A stretch of DNA of 64,000 nt, taken from contig NZ_FOKV01000009.1 of NCBI RefSeq assembly GCF_900112105.1, positions 124,001 to 188,000 on the forward strand. Direction: 5' to 3'. The stretch is from Zunongwangia mangrovi. Its GTDB lineage: Bacteria; Bacteroidota; Bacteroidia; Flavobacteriales; Flavobacteriaceae. The position numbers and the translations under genes were made by a program. How positions within the stretch are numbered: position 1 is the stretch's first letter; each line of letters starts with the position of its first letter. This document shows, one piece after another, positions 1-8,976 of the stretch. Under the pieces are notes generated by a model that ran no database searches, was not told the origin of the DNA, and saw only the letters and a program-made list of their open reading frames with translations.

Positions 1-567
1 GATTCGGTTTGGTTGATAATAGGCTCTATAAGGTCTATTAAAAACAATACTAAATCTAGCTCGTGGTCTTCTATAATATCTGTGCCAAGGGCGATAAACA
101 TAGTTACGATTGTATGAATTAATATAACCTCTATATCCAGCGATTCTATGATAAGGATCGTATCGAACAAATAGGTTTCCTACACTTACTACATATCCAT
201 ATCTATCGTAATCGATGATGATATTACCAGCCTGTGTGATTCTACCGTAATAATCGTAATATATCGGAACTTCTTCAATCTGGATAACAGCACCGTAATC
301 ATCGTACTGGATATATGGGTCGTAATTATAACCTGAGTTAAAACTTATGTTTACGTGAGGTACAGATATATTTACAACACTAGATCTTCTAAATGCGGGG
401 TTATAATAGAAGTCAAATTCTCCATTTGGATAAACTGAAAATTCAACACCACCTTCGGTAAAAATGAAGGATTCATTATAGCCATATCTGCTCGCAGTTT
501 CATCGGCTTTGGCAATACTTACCAGTCCTAGAAACAAAATCGAAAATATTAAGGAAAATTTTTTCAT
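1..567 (-). CDS. Secreted Tyr/Arg/Asp-rich hypothetical protein, 3' end beyond the window
   Basis: I translated this frame by hand from an ATG at 567 running leftwards off the window, about 189 codons without a stop. The protein starts with a clear signal peptide (MKKFSLIFSILFLGLVSIAKA) and goes on into a mature part very rich in Tyr, Asp and Arg, with many YDxYG and RPYRAYY-like stretches. It is probably exported to the periplasm or surface. I do not recognise a named domain; short Tyr-rich secreted proteins of this kind are common in Flavobacteriaceae, but their function is not known to me. It is the downstream neighbour of uvrA on the same strand, but a terminator at 634-666 separates them. 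The C-terminus is missing only because the window ends. Confidence 0.75.
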   Translation of the reverse strand, partial: MKKFSLIFSILFLGLVSIAKADETASRYGYNESFIFTEGGVEFSVYPNGEFDFYYNPAFRRSSVVNISVPHVNISFNSGYNYDPYIQYDDYGAVIQIEEVPIYYDYYGRITQAGNIIIDYDRYGYVVSVGNLFVRYDPYHRIAGYRGYINSYNRNYVYRPWHRYYRRPRARFSIVFNRPYRAYYQPNRI

Positions 568-633
568 GGCTTTATTTTTAAATTAATATTGAAGTAGTAG
601 CTATCTACATCTTAATAGAAACAAAGCGCATGC

Positions 634-666
634 CAAAAAAGAAAAAGGAGCCTTTTAGAGGCTCCT
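634..666 (-). terminator. Intrinsic terminator of uvrA
   Basis: On the minus strand a 7-bp stem (AGGAGCC at 646-652 with GGCTCCT at 660-666) is followed by a T-rich run. It lies about 70 bp beyond the uvrA stop. Confidence 0.8.
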
Positions 667-738
667 GTAAGTAAATTTATAAGATTTGCTAAAACGAGTT
701 AATGTTTTGAACTCTAGTAATTTAAAAATTAAAGTAAA

Positions 739-3528
739 TTATTTTAGTTTAGGCTTTAGATAGGTCGCCGTATACGAATCTTTGCTCTTTACAATTTGCT
801 CTGGTGTTCCCTGTGTAACCAGGTATCCACCGTTTTCACCACCTTCTGCACCTAGATCGATTACATAATCTGCACATTTTACCAAATCCATATTATGTTC
901 GATCACGATCACGCTATGACCTTTATCGATCAAGGCATTAAAGGATTTTAATAATTTCTGAATATCATGAAAATGAAGTCCGGTTGTTGGCTCATCAAAT
1001 ATGAATAAGGCTTTATCTTTAGTATTACCTTTTACCAAAAATGAAGCTAATTTAATACGCTGCGCTTCACCACCAGAAAGTGTAGAAGAGCTTTGTCCTA
1101 ACTGAACATAACCCAAACCAACATCTTGTAAAGGCTGAAGTTTATTAGCAATTTTATTTTCATTATGCTCGTCGAAAAAGTCGATCGCATCGTCGATCGT
1201 CATATTCAGGATGTCATCAATATTCTTTTCTTTGAACTTAACTTCCAGAATCTCTTTCTTGAATCGTTTACCATCACAAGCTTCACATTGCAAATGAACA
1301 TCTGCCATAAACTGCATTTCGATGGTTACTTCGCCTTCACCTTTACAAACTTCACATCGCCCACCATCTACATTAAAAGAAAAATGTTTTGGCTTATATC
1401 CTCTAATTTTGGATAATTTCTGAGAAGAAAATAGATTTCTTATATCGTCATAAGCTTTGATGTAGGTTACGGGATTAGATCTGGAAGAACGACCAATAGG
1501 GTTTTGATCCACAAATTCAACCGAACCTAGATTTTTAAAGTCTCCTTTTATATCGCTAAACTGGCCAACTTTTTCGCCATAACCACCCAGTTGTTTTTGT
1601 ACAGCTGGATAAAGTAATTTTTTAACCAACGTACTTTTACCACTACCAGAAACTCCTGTGATCGCTGTAAATATTCCCAGTGGAAACATCACATCGATAT
1701 TTTTTAAGTTATTTTCTCTGGCACCAAGAATGTTTATTTCTTTTGTCCATTTTCGACGTTTACTAGGAACTTCAATACGTTTTCTATCGTTTAGATATTG
1801 CGAGGTAAGCGAATCTGATTTTAAAATCTCTTTTAAAGTTCCTGTCGCTACCACATGGCCGCCGTTAGTACCGGCTTCTGGACCAATATCTATTATTTCA
1901 TCTGCCTCTTTCATGATGTCTTCATCATGTTCTACCACAATTACGGTATTGCCAAGATCACGAAGATTTTTAAGTACGCCAATTAAGCGTTCTCCATCTC
2001 TTGGATGCAAACCAATAGATGGTTCATCTAAAATGTACATAGATCCTACAAGACTACTTCCTAAAGATGTGGCAAGGTTTATACGTTGTGACTCCCCACC
2101 AGAAAGTGTATTCGATTTTCTATTCAGCGTTAGATAGTCTAAACCAACTTCAGATAAAAAATTGAGTCGGTTATTAATTTCAGTAAGTAATCGTTTAGCG
2201 ATCTGTGCGTCGTGTTCGTTTAACTCAAGGTCTGCAAAGAAAGCTCTTGCTTTATCTAAAGGTTTAACAACAAGCTCGGTAATACTTGTGCCGTTTATTT
2301 TAACGTATTCTGCTTCTTTACGAAGCCTTTTTCCCTGGCAGGTCGAACATTTTGTTTTACCACGATAACGAGAAAGCATAACTCGATTCTGAATTTTATA
2401 AGCTTTACTTTCCAGGAATTCGAAGAATTGATTTAGCCCTTCGAAATATTTATTACCGTTCCAAACTAAATCTTTTTGATCCTGAGTTAATTCGAAATAG
2501 GGTTTATGAATAGGAAAATCGAATTTATGCGAATTATTTACCAGTTGATCGCGATACCAGCTCATGCTCTCGCCACGCCATGGATAAATTGCGTTGTCGT
2601 AAATTGAAAGTCCGGTGTTTGGAATCACCAAATCTTCATCTATACCAATAACATCACCGTATCCTTCACATTTTGGGCAAGCACCATAAGGATTATTGAA
2701 ACTGAATAAATGCACATTAGGTTCCAAGAAACTCATTCCATCCAATTCAAATTTATTGCTGAAGTGATGTAACTTGTTGTCTGAAAGTGTTTCTATGTAA
2801 AGTTCTCCTTTTCCTTCAAAAAAAGCAGCTTCAATAGCATCGGCTAAGCGATTAAAGAAATCTTCATCATCTTTTTTGATCACACGGTCTACAACCAAAG
2901 ATGTATTTTCTGGCTTCGCTTTGCTAAGATCTGCTTCATCGATACGTAAAACTTCATCGTCAACTTTTATTCGGCTATATCCCTGCTGAGCAAGAATCTT
3001 AATTTTTTCATCGAGATCTCGACCTTCTTCAACATAAATAGGAGCGAGGAGAAGCAATTTGGTGCGATCTGGAAATTCCTTTACAAAATTAACAACATCG
3101 GTAACCGAATCTTTTTTTACTTCTCTACCCGAAACAGGAGAATAGGTTTTACCAATCCTGGCATATAGTAATTTTAGGTAGTCATAAATTTCGGTAGAAG
3201 TCCCTACCGTAGATCGTGGATTTGTAGAATTTACCTTTTGTTCTATGGCAATAGCCGGAGCAATTCCTTTTATGTAATCTACTTTAGGTTTGTTCAGCCT
3301 CCCCAAAAACTGCCTTGCATATGAAGATAAGCTTTCTACATATCGTCTTTGCCCTTCAGCATATAAAGTATCAAAAGCTAAACTGGATTTACCAGAGCCC
3401 GAAAGCCCGGTGATCACTACCAGTTTGTTACGAGGTATTACAACATTTATATCTTTAAGATTGTGCAATTTTGCACCTTTAATGATAATGTTTTCTTTGG
3501 GGTTTATCTTTTCTAAGTCAGTATTCAT
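739..3528 (-). CDS. uvrA: Excinuclease ABC subunit A (UvrA)
   Basis: UvrA is the damage-sensing ATPase of nucleotide excision repair; it forms a dimer, loads UvrB at the lesion and leaves. The protein has two ABC ATPase modules: a first Walker A (GLSGSGKS, about residues 41-48), a second (GVSGSGKST, past residue 600), and two signature motifs (LSGGESQRI and LSGGEAQRI). The zinc-binding CxxC pairs are present (CPKC, CSTC, CEVC, CEAC). The length of about 929 residues is normal. The open frame begins with a GTG at 3534, but an ATG two codons later at 3528, preceded by AGAAAG, is the better start. It is transcribed alone, diverging from the sigma factor gene, and ends in a strong terminator. No SOS box is evident to me in the upstream region. 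Confidence 0.97.
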   Translation of the reverse strand: MNTDLEKINPKENIIIKGAKLHNLKDINVVIPRNKLVVITGLSGSGKSSLAFDTLYAEGQRRYVESLSSYARQFLGRLNKPKVDYIKGIAPAIAIEQKVNSTNPRSTVGTSTEIYDYLKLLYARIGKTYSPVSGREVKKDSVTDVVNFVKEFPDRTKLLLLAPIYVEEGRDLDEKIKILAQQGYSRIKVDDEVLRIDEADLSKAKPENTSLVVDRVIKKDDEDFFNRLADAIEAAFFEGKGELYIETLSDNKLHHFSNKFELDGMSFLEPNVHLFSFNNPYGACPKCEGYGDVIGIDEDLVIPNTGLSIYDNAIYPWRGESMSWYRDQLVNNSHKFDFPIHKPYFELTQDQKDLVWNGNKYFEGLNQFFEFLESKAYKIQNRVMLSRYRGKTKCSTCQGKRLRKEAEYVKINGTSITELVVKPLDKARAFFADLELNEHDAQIAKRLLTEINNRLNFLSEVGLDYLTLNRKSNTLSGGESQRINLATSLGSSLVGSMYILDEPSIGLHPRDGERLIGVLKNLRDLGNTVIVVEHDEDIMKEADEIIDIGPEAGTNGGHVVATGTLKEILKSDSLTSQYLNDRKRIEVPSKRRKWTKEINILGARENNLKNIDVMFPLGIFTAITGVSGSGKSTLVKKLLYPAVQKQLGGYGEKVGQFSDIKGDFKNLGSVEFVDQNPIGRSSRSNPVTYIKAYDDIRNLFSSQKLSKIRGYKPKHFSFNVDGGRCEVCKGEGEVTIEMQFMADVHLQCEACDGKRFKKEILEVKFKEKNIDDILNMTIDDAIDFFDEHNENKIANKLQPLQDVGLGYVQLGQSSSTLSGGEAQRIKLASFLVKGNTKDKALFIFDEPTTGLHFHDIQKLLKSFNALIDKGHSVIVIEHNMDLVKCADYVIDLGAEGGENGGYLVTQGTPEQIVKSKDSYTATYLKPKLK

Positions 3529-3626
3529 GTTCACTTTCTAGCAATAAGTATGCAAAGGTACTCAATCTAAAGCAGTGCGAAAAGCCATTAAAATCCTATA
3601 GTATTGTTAAAATTTTAAGCTTTTAT

Positions 3627-3658
3627 TTGTATTTCTCAAATTTAGTTTACTATATTTG
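3627..3658 (+). promoter_or_regulatory. Bacteroidota-type promoter of the ECF sigma factor gene
   Basis: TTG at 3627-3629 is followed after 21 nt by TATATTTG (3651-3658), a perfect match to the TAnnTTTG element. Transcription would start near 3663, giving a leader of about 95 nt before the ATG at 3757. Confidence 0.65.
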
Positions 3659-3756
3659 GAACCGAACTCAAAAATAGAATTGCCTATAGTATACTGTTAC
3701 TTTTATATCTAAATAACCTAATCTAAGACAGGGCCTTGCCCTTTAAAAGTAACTGT

Positions 3757-4341
3757 ATGGAAAAAACTAAGGTAACAGATGCCGTTTTGGTTAAAGATTA
3801 CATTAACGGAAACGAGCTGGCTCTCTCAGAACTTATTCGTCGTCATCACCACAGAATTTACAGTTTCATTTATTCCAAGGTATTTGACAAAGATATTGCT
3901 GAAGACATTTTTCAGGACACATTCATCAAAGTCATCAATACATTAAAACGAGGAAAGTATAACGAAGAAGGTAAATTTTTACCGTGGGTAATGCGAATAG
4001 CCCATAATCTTGTGATCGATCATTTTAGAAAAAACAAAAGAATGCCCAAATTCGATAATAGTGGGGATTTTAATATTTTTTCAGTCTTAAGTGATTCTGG
4101 TTTAAATGCTGAAAAGCAAATTATAAAAGACCAGATCGAGAGTGATTTACGTGAAGTAATTAGAGAACTTCCTGAAGATCAATTAGAAGTTTTAACAATG
4201 CGAATCTATAAAGAGATGAGTTTTAAAGAAATTTCTGAAAGAACAGGAGTTAGTATAAATACGGCTTTAGGCCGCATGAGATATGCACTTATCAATTTAA
4301 GAAAGATCATCGAAAAGCATAATTTAGTTTTAACAAATTAA
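3757..4341 (+). CDS. RNA polymerase ECF-type sigma factor
   Basis: A sigma-70 family factor of about 194 residues with only regions 2 and 4, the ECF layout. Region 2 covers roughly residues 10-90 (RHHHRIYSFIYSKV, then IFQDTFIKV and a WVMRIAHNLVIDHFRK block) and region 4 roughly 135-185 (LPEDQLEVLTMRIYKEMSFKEIS followed by a helix-turn-helix). The open frame reaches up to a TTG at 3736, but the ATG at 3757 is the natural start because the residues before it fit nothing in the family. A very short ORF at 4401 follows and shares the terminator at 4561. No transmembrane anti-sigma gene lies next to it, so how its activity is controlled cannot be read from context. The target regulon is unknown. 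Confidence 0.93.
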   Translation: MEKTKVTDAVLVKDYINGNELALSELIRRHHHRIYSFIYSKVFDKDIAEDIFQDTFIKVINTLKRGKYNEEGKFLPWVMRIAHNLVIDHFRKNKRMPKFDNSGDFNIFSVLSDSGLNAEKQIIKDQIESDLREVIRELPEDQLEVLTMRIYKEMSFKEISERTGVSINTALGRMRYALINLRKIIEKHNLVLTN

Positions 4342-4400
4342 GTTTATACTATTCCCTAGAATCCTGCGTTATTAAGTTATAAATCATAATAGCGTAATTA

Positions 4401-4553
4401 ATGGGGAACCTTTACTTTGAAAAAACTTCGAAAGAAGAAAAACTAAAAAATTTGAATCCTAAAGAAGAAACAATCAAGTTTCTATTAGATTATTCAAAAG
4501 CCTTAAAGGTCTTACCTGGCGAAAAGGAAGACTTTGAGATGCTTCTAAACTAA
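4401..4553 (+). CDS. Small conserved-looking hypothetical protein, 50 aa
   Basis: A 50-codon ORF starting MGNLYFEKTSKEEKLKNL and ending GEKEDFEMLLN. It is highly charged, has no membrane segment and is predicted mainly helical. It sits 60 bp after the sigma factor gene and immediately before a strong terminator, so both are probably on one transcript. Its codon use resembles the neighbours. Its position suggests a partner of the sigma factor, but nothing in the residues proves that. I do not recognise a family. Confidence 0.55.
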   Translation: MGNLYFEKTSKEEKLKNLNPKEETIKFLLDYSKALKVLPGEKEDFEMLLN

Positions 4554-4560
4554 AAACTTA

Positions 4561-4586
4561 AGCCTGCTGAAAAGCAGGCTTTTTTT
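4561..4586 (+). terminator. Intrinsic terminator after the sigma factor unit
   Basis: A perfect 8-bp stem (AGCCTGCT, 4561-4568, with AGCAGGCT, 4573-4580), a GAAA tetraloop, then a run of T. Confidence 0.9.
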
Positions 4587-4684
4587 ATCACTATTATATT
4601 CATTTTGGACAGAATTATAAAAATTTTAGAATTTGTTTTTCTGTAGCTCTCTTCTAATAAGTTTAAATTAGAAAAAAATGAATT

Positions 4685-5284
4685 ATGGAAAATGTAAAAC
4701 TAGCTATAATCTATTATAGCTCAACCGGAACCAACTATCAATTATCGAAAGCAGCTGAAGAAGCAGCGAAAGATCTCGGAGTGAAAGAGATCAAATTTTT
4801 AAGGGTAGAGGAGACCGTTCCAGAAGATATTATTAAAACCAATGAAGATTGGTTAAAGCATTATAACGCTACAAAAGATGTACCTGTGGCATCTGCTGAT
4901 GACCTGGATTGGGCAGATGCTATTATCTTTTCGGCGCCAACACGTTATGGTAATTTACCATCACAATTTAATAGTTTAATGGATACTACCGGGCCGCTTT
5001 GGCAAGAAGGGAAGTTAGTAGATAAGGTAGTAAGTGCAATGACCAGCGCGGCAAATCCACACGCCGGACAAGAAGGAACATTGCAATCAATCTATAAAGC
5101 GATGATGCACTGGGGAGCAATTGTTGCAAATCCAGCATTTACAGATCCTATTATTTTTGAAACAGGAGGAAATCCATACGGCTTTAGTGTTGTGGCAGGA
5201 AAAGAATTAGACGAAAAAGACAAAAAAGCCATTAAAGCTCAGGTAAAGCGAACATTAAGTGTTACTGAAAAAATAAAGGCTTAA
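4685..5284 (+). CDS. wrbA: WrbA-type NAD(P)H:quinone oxidoreductase (flavodoxin fold)
   Basis: A 199-residue FMN-binding flavodoxin-fold protein that reduces quinones by two electrons using NAD(P)H, preventing semiquinone formation. The phosphate-binding loop is near the N-terminus (YYSSTGTNYQLSK, residues 10-22). The family motif PTRYGNLPSQF followed by the TGPLW segment (about residues 94-115) is intact, as is the AMTSAANPHAGQE segment that lines the flavin. The length equals the family norm. It is a single-gene unit between two terminators. In this family expression often rises in stationary phase or stress, but I see no specific operator here. Confidence 0.9.
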   Translation: MENVKLAIIYYSSTGTNYQLSKAAEEAAKDLGVKEIKFLRVEETVPEDIIKTNEDWLKHYNATKDVPVASADDLDWADAIIFSAPTRYGNLPSQFNSLMDTTGPLWQEGKLVDKVVSAMTSAANPHAGQEGTLQSIYKAMMHWGAIVANPAFTDPIIFETGGNPYGFSVVAGKELDEKDKKAIKAQVKRTLSVTEKIKA

Positions 5285-5306
5285 AACCACCAATATTGAT
5301 AAACTA

Positions 5307-5332
5307 AAAAGCTCCGATTATTCGGAGCTTTT
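5307..5332. terminator. Bidirectional terminator between wrbA and nth
   Basis: The stem GCTCCGA (5311-5317) with TCGGAGC (5322-5328) is extended by AAAA and TTTT on its flanks, so it can stop transcription from both convergent genes. Confidence 0.85.
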
Positions 5333-5364
5333 CAATTTTGTAGAAATTGAAACTGCCTCAAAAA

Positions 5365-6033
5365 TTATTTCCTCTTTTTGGCCAATTTTGCCTCGTATTC
5401 ATTGATAACCGATTTTCGGCCAATTGTTTTGGTAATAATATCCTTTTCAAGATTCCATCCTCTGGCTGGTGAGTATTGCCTACCGTACCAAATGATTTGT
5501 AAATGAAGATCATTCCAAAGATCCTTCGGGAATAATCTTTTAGCATCTTTTTCAGTCTGGTCAACGTTTTTTCCGTTAGAGAGATTCCAACGATACATCA
5601 ATCGGTGAATATGAGTATCAACCGGAAATGCAGGAACATTAAAAGCTTGTGACATTACTACACTTGCCGTTTTATGCCCAACGGAAGGCAGACTTTCCAA
5701 GGCTTCAAAATCTGCAGGAACCTGTCCATTATATTTTTCGAGGAGAATTTCTGAAAGTCCGTGTATTCCTTTAGATTTCATTGGTGATAATCCGCAAGGT
5801 TTTATGATTTCTCTAATTTCCTCAACACTTAGTTTCACCATTTTTTGAGGCGTATCGGCCACTTCAAATAAAAGCGGAGTAATTTGATTCACCTTAACAT
5901 CGGTACTTTGGGCAGAAAGTAAAACAGCAATTAATAATGTGTAAGGATCTTTATGATCTAACGGAATAGGAATTTCAGGATAAATATTTTGTAAAGTATC
6001 AATTACAAATTGCACTTTTTGCTGTTTGTTCAT
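5365..6033 (-). CDS. nth: Endonuclease III-like DNA glycosylase, lacking the Fe-S cluster cysteines
   Basis: A base-excision-repair glycosylase/AP lyase for oxidised pyrimidines, 222 residues. The helix-hairpin-helix (LPSVGHKTASVV, residues 115-126) carries the catalytic lysine K121, and the catalytic aspartate is D139 in the PVDTHIHRL motif. Family enzymes usually end in four cysteines (C-x6-C-x2-C-x5-C) that hold a [4Fe-4S] cluster. Here the matching segment, GRQYSPARGWNLEKDIIT (about residues 184-201), has no cysteine at all; the only cysteine in the protein is C80. The glycosylase core is otherwise normal, so I read this as a cluster-free variant rather than a damaged gene. It is a single gene, convergent with wrbA and divergent from bcp. 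Confidence 0.92.
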   Translation of the reverse strand: MNKQQKVQFVIDTLQNIYPEIPIPLDHKDPYTLLIAVLLSAQSTDVKVNQITPLLFEVADTPQKMVKLSVEEIREIIKPCGLSPMKSKGIHGLSEILLEKYNGQVPADFEALESLPSVGHKTASVVMSQAFNVPAFPVDTHIHRLMYRWNLSNGKNVDQTEKDAKRLFPKDLWNDLHLQIIWYGRQYSPARGWNLEKDIITKTIGRKSVINEYEAKLAKKRK

Positions 6034-6064
6034 AAAGCTTTAATTTTAGGCAAAAATAAGAATT

Positions 6065-6514
6065 ATGACGACATTAAAAGCAGGAGATAAAGCACCAGAA
6101 TTTGCGGTAGAAGATCAGGATGGCAACGAAGTAAAACTTTCAGATTTTAAAGGTAAGAAACTAGTTTTATTTTTCTATCCAAAAGCAAGCACGCCTGGAT
6201 GTACGGCAGAAGCTTGTAATCTTAGAGATAACTGGGAAGTTTTTAAGGAAAAAGGTTACGCAATATTGGGAGTAAGCGCAGATTCTAAGCGTAGACAAAC
6301 AAACTTTAAGACGAAGAACGAACTTCCTTTTCAGCTTTTAGCAGATGAAGAAAAAGAAGTGATAAATGCTTATGGCGTTTGGGGACCTAAAAAGTTTATG
6401 GGTAAGGAATACGAAGGGATTCACCGTACTACTTTTGTAATAGATGAAGAAGGTAAAATAGAGGAGGTGATCGGTAAAGTAAAAACCAAAGATCACGCTG
6501 CCCAGATTCTATAA
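6065..6514 (+). CDS. bcp: Bcp-type thioredoxin-dependent peroxiredoxin
   Basis: A 149-residue atypical 2-Cys peroxiredoxin that reduces hydrogen peroxide and organic hydroperoxides in the cytoplasm with electrons from thioredoxin. The peroxidatic cysteine is C46 in the motif PKASTPGCTAEAC, and the resolving cysteine C51 lies five residues further, the arrangement of the alpha-type Bcp/PrxQ group. The thioredoxin-like fold motifs KLVLFFYP and GVSADS are present. It starts only about 30 bp from the divergent nth gene, so two stress or repair genes share one short intergenic region. It ends with a terminator at 6565. Confidence 0.95.
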   Translation: MTTLKAGDKAPEFAVEDQDGNEVKLSDFKGKKLVLFFYPKASTPGCTAEACNLRDNWEVFKEKGYAILGVSADSKRRQTNFKTKNELPFQLLADEEKEVINAYGVWGPKKFMGKEYEGIHRTTFVIDEEGKIEEVIGKVKTKDHAAQIL

Positions 6515-6564
6515 TTTCCGAATAAGTTTTTTTCGGAATTAATTCTGAAGAACTTTCAAATAAT

Positions 6565-6604
6565 GCCTGCTGAATTTGTATAATTTTGGCAGGCTTTTTT
6601 TTGG
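6565..6604 (+). terminator. Intrinsic terminator of bcp
   Basis: The stem GCCTGC (6565-6570) with GCAGGC (6589-6594) is followed by a long T run. The loop is rather large. A second potential stem (TTCCGAA with TTCGGAA) lies just upstream, at about 6514-6538. Confidence 0.6.
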
Positions 6605-6636
6605 CATCACCAAAGGGGATAATACCTCGAGGTTTT
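6601..6636. repeat. Dispersed intergenic repeat, copy 1 of 3 (TTGGCAYCRCYAAAGGG family)
   Basis: It begins TTGGCATCACCAAAGGG and continues with TAATACC and CGAGG. The same consensus appears at 45025-45060 and 53489-53524, each time in the same orientation and directly 3' of a minus-strand gene. Confidence 0.7.
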
Positions 6637-7017
6637 TTATTTTTCCGAATAAAAATCAACTTCCTGGATCGTAGCGATACTGTCGCAATTTTCAACTTTA
6701 AATTGAATTGGTTTTGTTGCAGTTTCACCTGAAATCAGGTAAACATTACAAGAATCCCTATCGGTAATACTTTCACCAAAATGAACTTTACCATTTTCTA
6801 AAATTGAAGAGATATTGCTGGTATCGATCTTATTTTCAGTAAAGAATTTCATCGCGTTAGCATCAAAATGACGCTCTTTAACTCGAATACTTTTTAAAGT
6901 TCGGGCGTTTGGAAAATACGAACAACTTGTTTTTTTACCACTTAAAAAGAAAATGAGAATAATAATTCCCATAAAAAGTCCCACTGAAAAATATCCAAGA
7001 CGCTGAAAAATATTCAT
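6637..7017 (-). CDS. Membrane-anchored hypothetical protein, possibly DUF4258 type
   Basis: A 126-residue protein with one N-terminal transmembrane segment (about residues 8-26) and a soluble, probably periplasmic, remainder. The stretch CSYFPNARTLKSIRVKERHF followed by a short C-terminal mixed alpha/beta domain resembles a small DUF4258-like family seen next to alanine dehydrogenase genes in flavobacteria. That name is from memory and uncertain. It starts 28 bp after the ald stop on the same strand and is most likely co-transcribed with it. No catalytic motif is visible, and its function is unknown. Confidence 0.75.
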   Translation of the reverse strand: MNIFQRLGYFSVGLFMGIIILIFFLSGKKTSCSYFPNARTLKSIRVKERHFDANAMKFFTENKIDTSNISSILENGKVHFGESITDRDSCNVYLISGETATKPIQFKVENCDSIATIQEVDFYSEK

Positions 7018-7045
7018 AGAAAATAGCTAAAATCGATTCTGGAGA

Positions 7046-8245
7046 TCAGAAAATCAAGAGATTAATATCTCGATAAGTAAGATCGAACCAGTCTGCAATA
7101 GATTTGTTGGTTAAAACTCCGTGGTAAAAATACAAACCATTTCGCAATCCGCGGTCAAAACGAAGCGTGTTTTCTAATCCGCCTTCTTCGCCAATATGCA
7201 ATAAATAAGGAGTAAAAATATTACTTAAGGATAACGAACTCGATCTTGCATATCGTGAAGGAATATTTGGAACACAATAATGAATTACATCATGTTTGGT
7301 AAATATCGGTTTTTCATGGCTCGTAATTTCGCTAGTTTCAATACAGCCACCAACATCGATACTTACATCGATTGCTACTGCGCCACGTTTCATTGAAGCC
7401 ACCATTTCTTCGGTTACTAAAACCGGCGAACGGTTGTTCCCACGCACCGCACCAATAAGCACATCACATCGCTTAAGGGCTTTTGACAAATTTTTAGGCT
7501 GAATAGTACTGGTGTAAAAAGTTTGTCCCAAAGCCGATTGAAGGTTTCTTAGCTTGGTGATCGAGCTATCAAAAACTTTGATATTAGCGCCAAGCCCAAT
7601 AGCAGATCTTGCAGCAAATTGGCCAACTGTTCCAGCACCAAGAATAACAACTTCTACTGGTGGAACGCCACTTATATTACCAAATAATAGTCCGTTTCCA
7701 TCACCATTATTACTCATAATTTCTGAAGCAATAAGCACAGAAGCCGTACCGGTAATTTCGCTTAAAGCCCTAACTATTGGATAACTGCCATCGTCGTCTT
7801 TAATAAATTCAAAACCAAGAGCAGTAATTCTTTTAGAAGCTAGTTTTTGAAAATAAGCTTTACTCTGTGTTTTTATTTGAAGCGCAGAGATTAATATAGT
7901 TTGTGGGTTCATCATCTCCAATTCAGAGATGGATGGCGGCTCAACTTTTAAAATTGTAGGACAGGAAAATACTTTTTGAGTGTCTTTGGTGACTTCTGCA
8001 CCAGCATCTGAATAATCTTTATCGCTGAAATTAGCATAATTCCCGGCACCAGATTCTATCATTACGCGGTGGCCATGAGCAGTTATAGCTCCAACTGCAT
8101 CTGGACTAAGGCAAATACGCTTTTCCTGGTATGAGGTTTCTTTAGGAATACCTATAAAAAGCTCTCCTTTGTTTTTGAAAATTTCAAGTTTTTCTTCCTG
8201 TGGAATAAGCTCTTCTTTAGTAAAAGGAGAAACCTGTTTGGACAT
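7046..8245 (-). CDS. ald: Alanine dehydrogenase (AlaDH/PNT family)
   Basis: A 399-residue NAD-dependent oxidoreductase that interconverts L-alanine and pyruvate plus ammonia. The N-terminal catalytic half has the family motifs GIPKETSYQEKRICLSPD and the ALQIKT segment. The Rossmann half has VVILGAGTVGQFAARSA (about residues 200-216) and ends with an HDVIHYCVPNIPSRYARSSS motif. Length is slightly above the usual 370 because of an N-terminal extension of about 25 residues, which is common in Bacteroidota copies. The neighbourhood porX, tsaE, ald and the membrane protein downstream is a familiar flavobacterial order, although two extra small genes lie between tsaE and ald here. Confidence 0.93.
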   Translation of the reverse strand: MSKQVSPFTKEELIPQEEKLEIFKNKGELFIGIPKETSYQEKRICLSPDAVGAITAHGHRVMIESGAGNYANFSDKDYSDAGAEVTKDTQKVFSCPTILKVEPPSISELEMMNPQTILISALQIKTQSKAYFQKLASKRITALGFEFIKDDDGSYPIVRALSEITGTASVLIASEIMSNNGDGNGLLFGNISGVPPVEVVILGAGTVGQFAARSAIGLGANIKVFDSSITKLRNLQSALGQTFYTSTIQPKNLSKALKRCDVLIGAVRGNNRSPVLVTEEMVASMKRGAVAIDVSIDVGGCIETSEITSHEKPIFTKHDVIHYCVPNIPSRYARSSSLSLSNIFTPYLLHIGEEGGLENTLRFDRGLRNGLYFYHGVLTNKSIADWFDLTYRDINLLIF

Positions 8246-8312
8246 AATTATCTTTTCAGCTGATTAGAAAAGTTAAATTACAATTATTTTTGAAAAGGCA
8301 AGAAGAGATTTT

Positions 8313-8900
8313 CTAAAGTTTAGCGTAATAATCTTCATCGGTTGTATTAGACTCTTTAAGGTCTTCCATTTCTTCTAGATCCTTTTGAGAAACAGGAGAG
8401 AAAACTGAAATATTGGTTTCCTCAATTTCACTAAGGTCAATACCATAAATTTTGTCGAAGATCTTAATTCGGATTAAATATACAATGGATATAATGATGA
8501 TAAAAAATGGCGCCAAATATATGAGCTGGTTTGTATCCATAGGATTTATATTTAAATAAATATCCTGATATAAAGCGGTAACCAATTGATAAGCATACAT
8601 GATAGTGGGAACGAGTATTGCATGATACCACCAGTGTTTACATGTAAAGAACCAGATTAATAGTAAGGTAAGCGGAGTAATTTTACCAAAGTAAGTCCAC
8701 ATGGCCGTCATTACATTTTCGTAATAATTACTCTGGTATGTAAAAAAAGAATTTTCCCAAACGGGCCCGTTTGGGAAAATTTCATATAAATAAAATAAAT
8801 ATGGTGAAAATGCTATTATAATAGCAAGTATACTACCCGTTAACAGGAATTTTGATCGTTGATCTATCAACGGCTTGTTTTTTGATCGGGTCTTGTCCAT
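8313..8900 (-). CDS. Multi-pass membrane protein of unknown function
   Basis: About 195 residues with four hydrophobic helices (roughly residues 21-41, 74-86, 91-110 and 126-145) and an acidic cytoplasmic tail ending TTDEDYYAKL. I know no family for it. The frame can begin with an ATG at 8906 or at 8900; both lie inside the reading frame of the small secreted protein at 8833-8976, so the two genes overlap out of frame by about 68 bp. There is no ATG, GTG or TTG between that overlap and the first membrane helix. Either translation is coupled, or the first 20 residues are not what is made in the cell. It is followed 67 bp later by ald on the same strand. Confidence 0.7.
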   Translation of the reverse strand: MDKTRSKNKPLIDQRSKFLLTGSILAIIIAFSPYLFYLYEIFPNGPVWENSFFTYQSNYYENVMTAMWTYFGKITPLTLLLIWFFTCKHWWYHAILVPTIMYAYQLVTALYQDIYLNINPMDTNQLIYLAPFFIIIISIVYLIRIKIFDKIYGIDLSEIEETNISVFSPVSQKDLEEMEDLKESNTTDEDYYAKL

Positions 8901-8976
8901 TGTCATCAGATGTTGAAGTTACGAAAAAAGATGCTCCAAAAATAGCTGCTCCGAATAATAATGCTTTTAATTTCAT
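8833..8976 (-). CDS. Small secreted peptide, 47 aa, overlapping the next gene
   Basis: This short frame was read by hand. It begins MKLKALLFGAAIFGASFF, a good signal peptide, and ends in a mature part of about 25 residues finishing STIKIPVNG. Flavobacteria often encode tiny exported proteins with this kind of lysine-rich tail and terminal N-G, but I cannot name a family. A TAnnTTTG element lies about 60 bp upstream. Its 3' half overlaps the start of the membrane protein gene in another frame. It is more likely real than not, given the signal peptide and promoter, but the overlap means one of the two starts may be wrong. Confidence 0.5.
   Translation of the reverse strand: MKLKALLFGAAIFGASFFVTSTSDDNGQDPIKKQAVDRSTIKIPVNG

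Noticed and set aside
1165-3541. Several plus-strand frames of 68-159 codons inside uvrA
   Set aside because: They lie antisense to a clearly conserved gene, have no promoter of their own and show composition typical of the complement of coding DNA.
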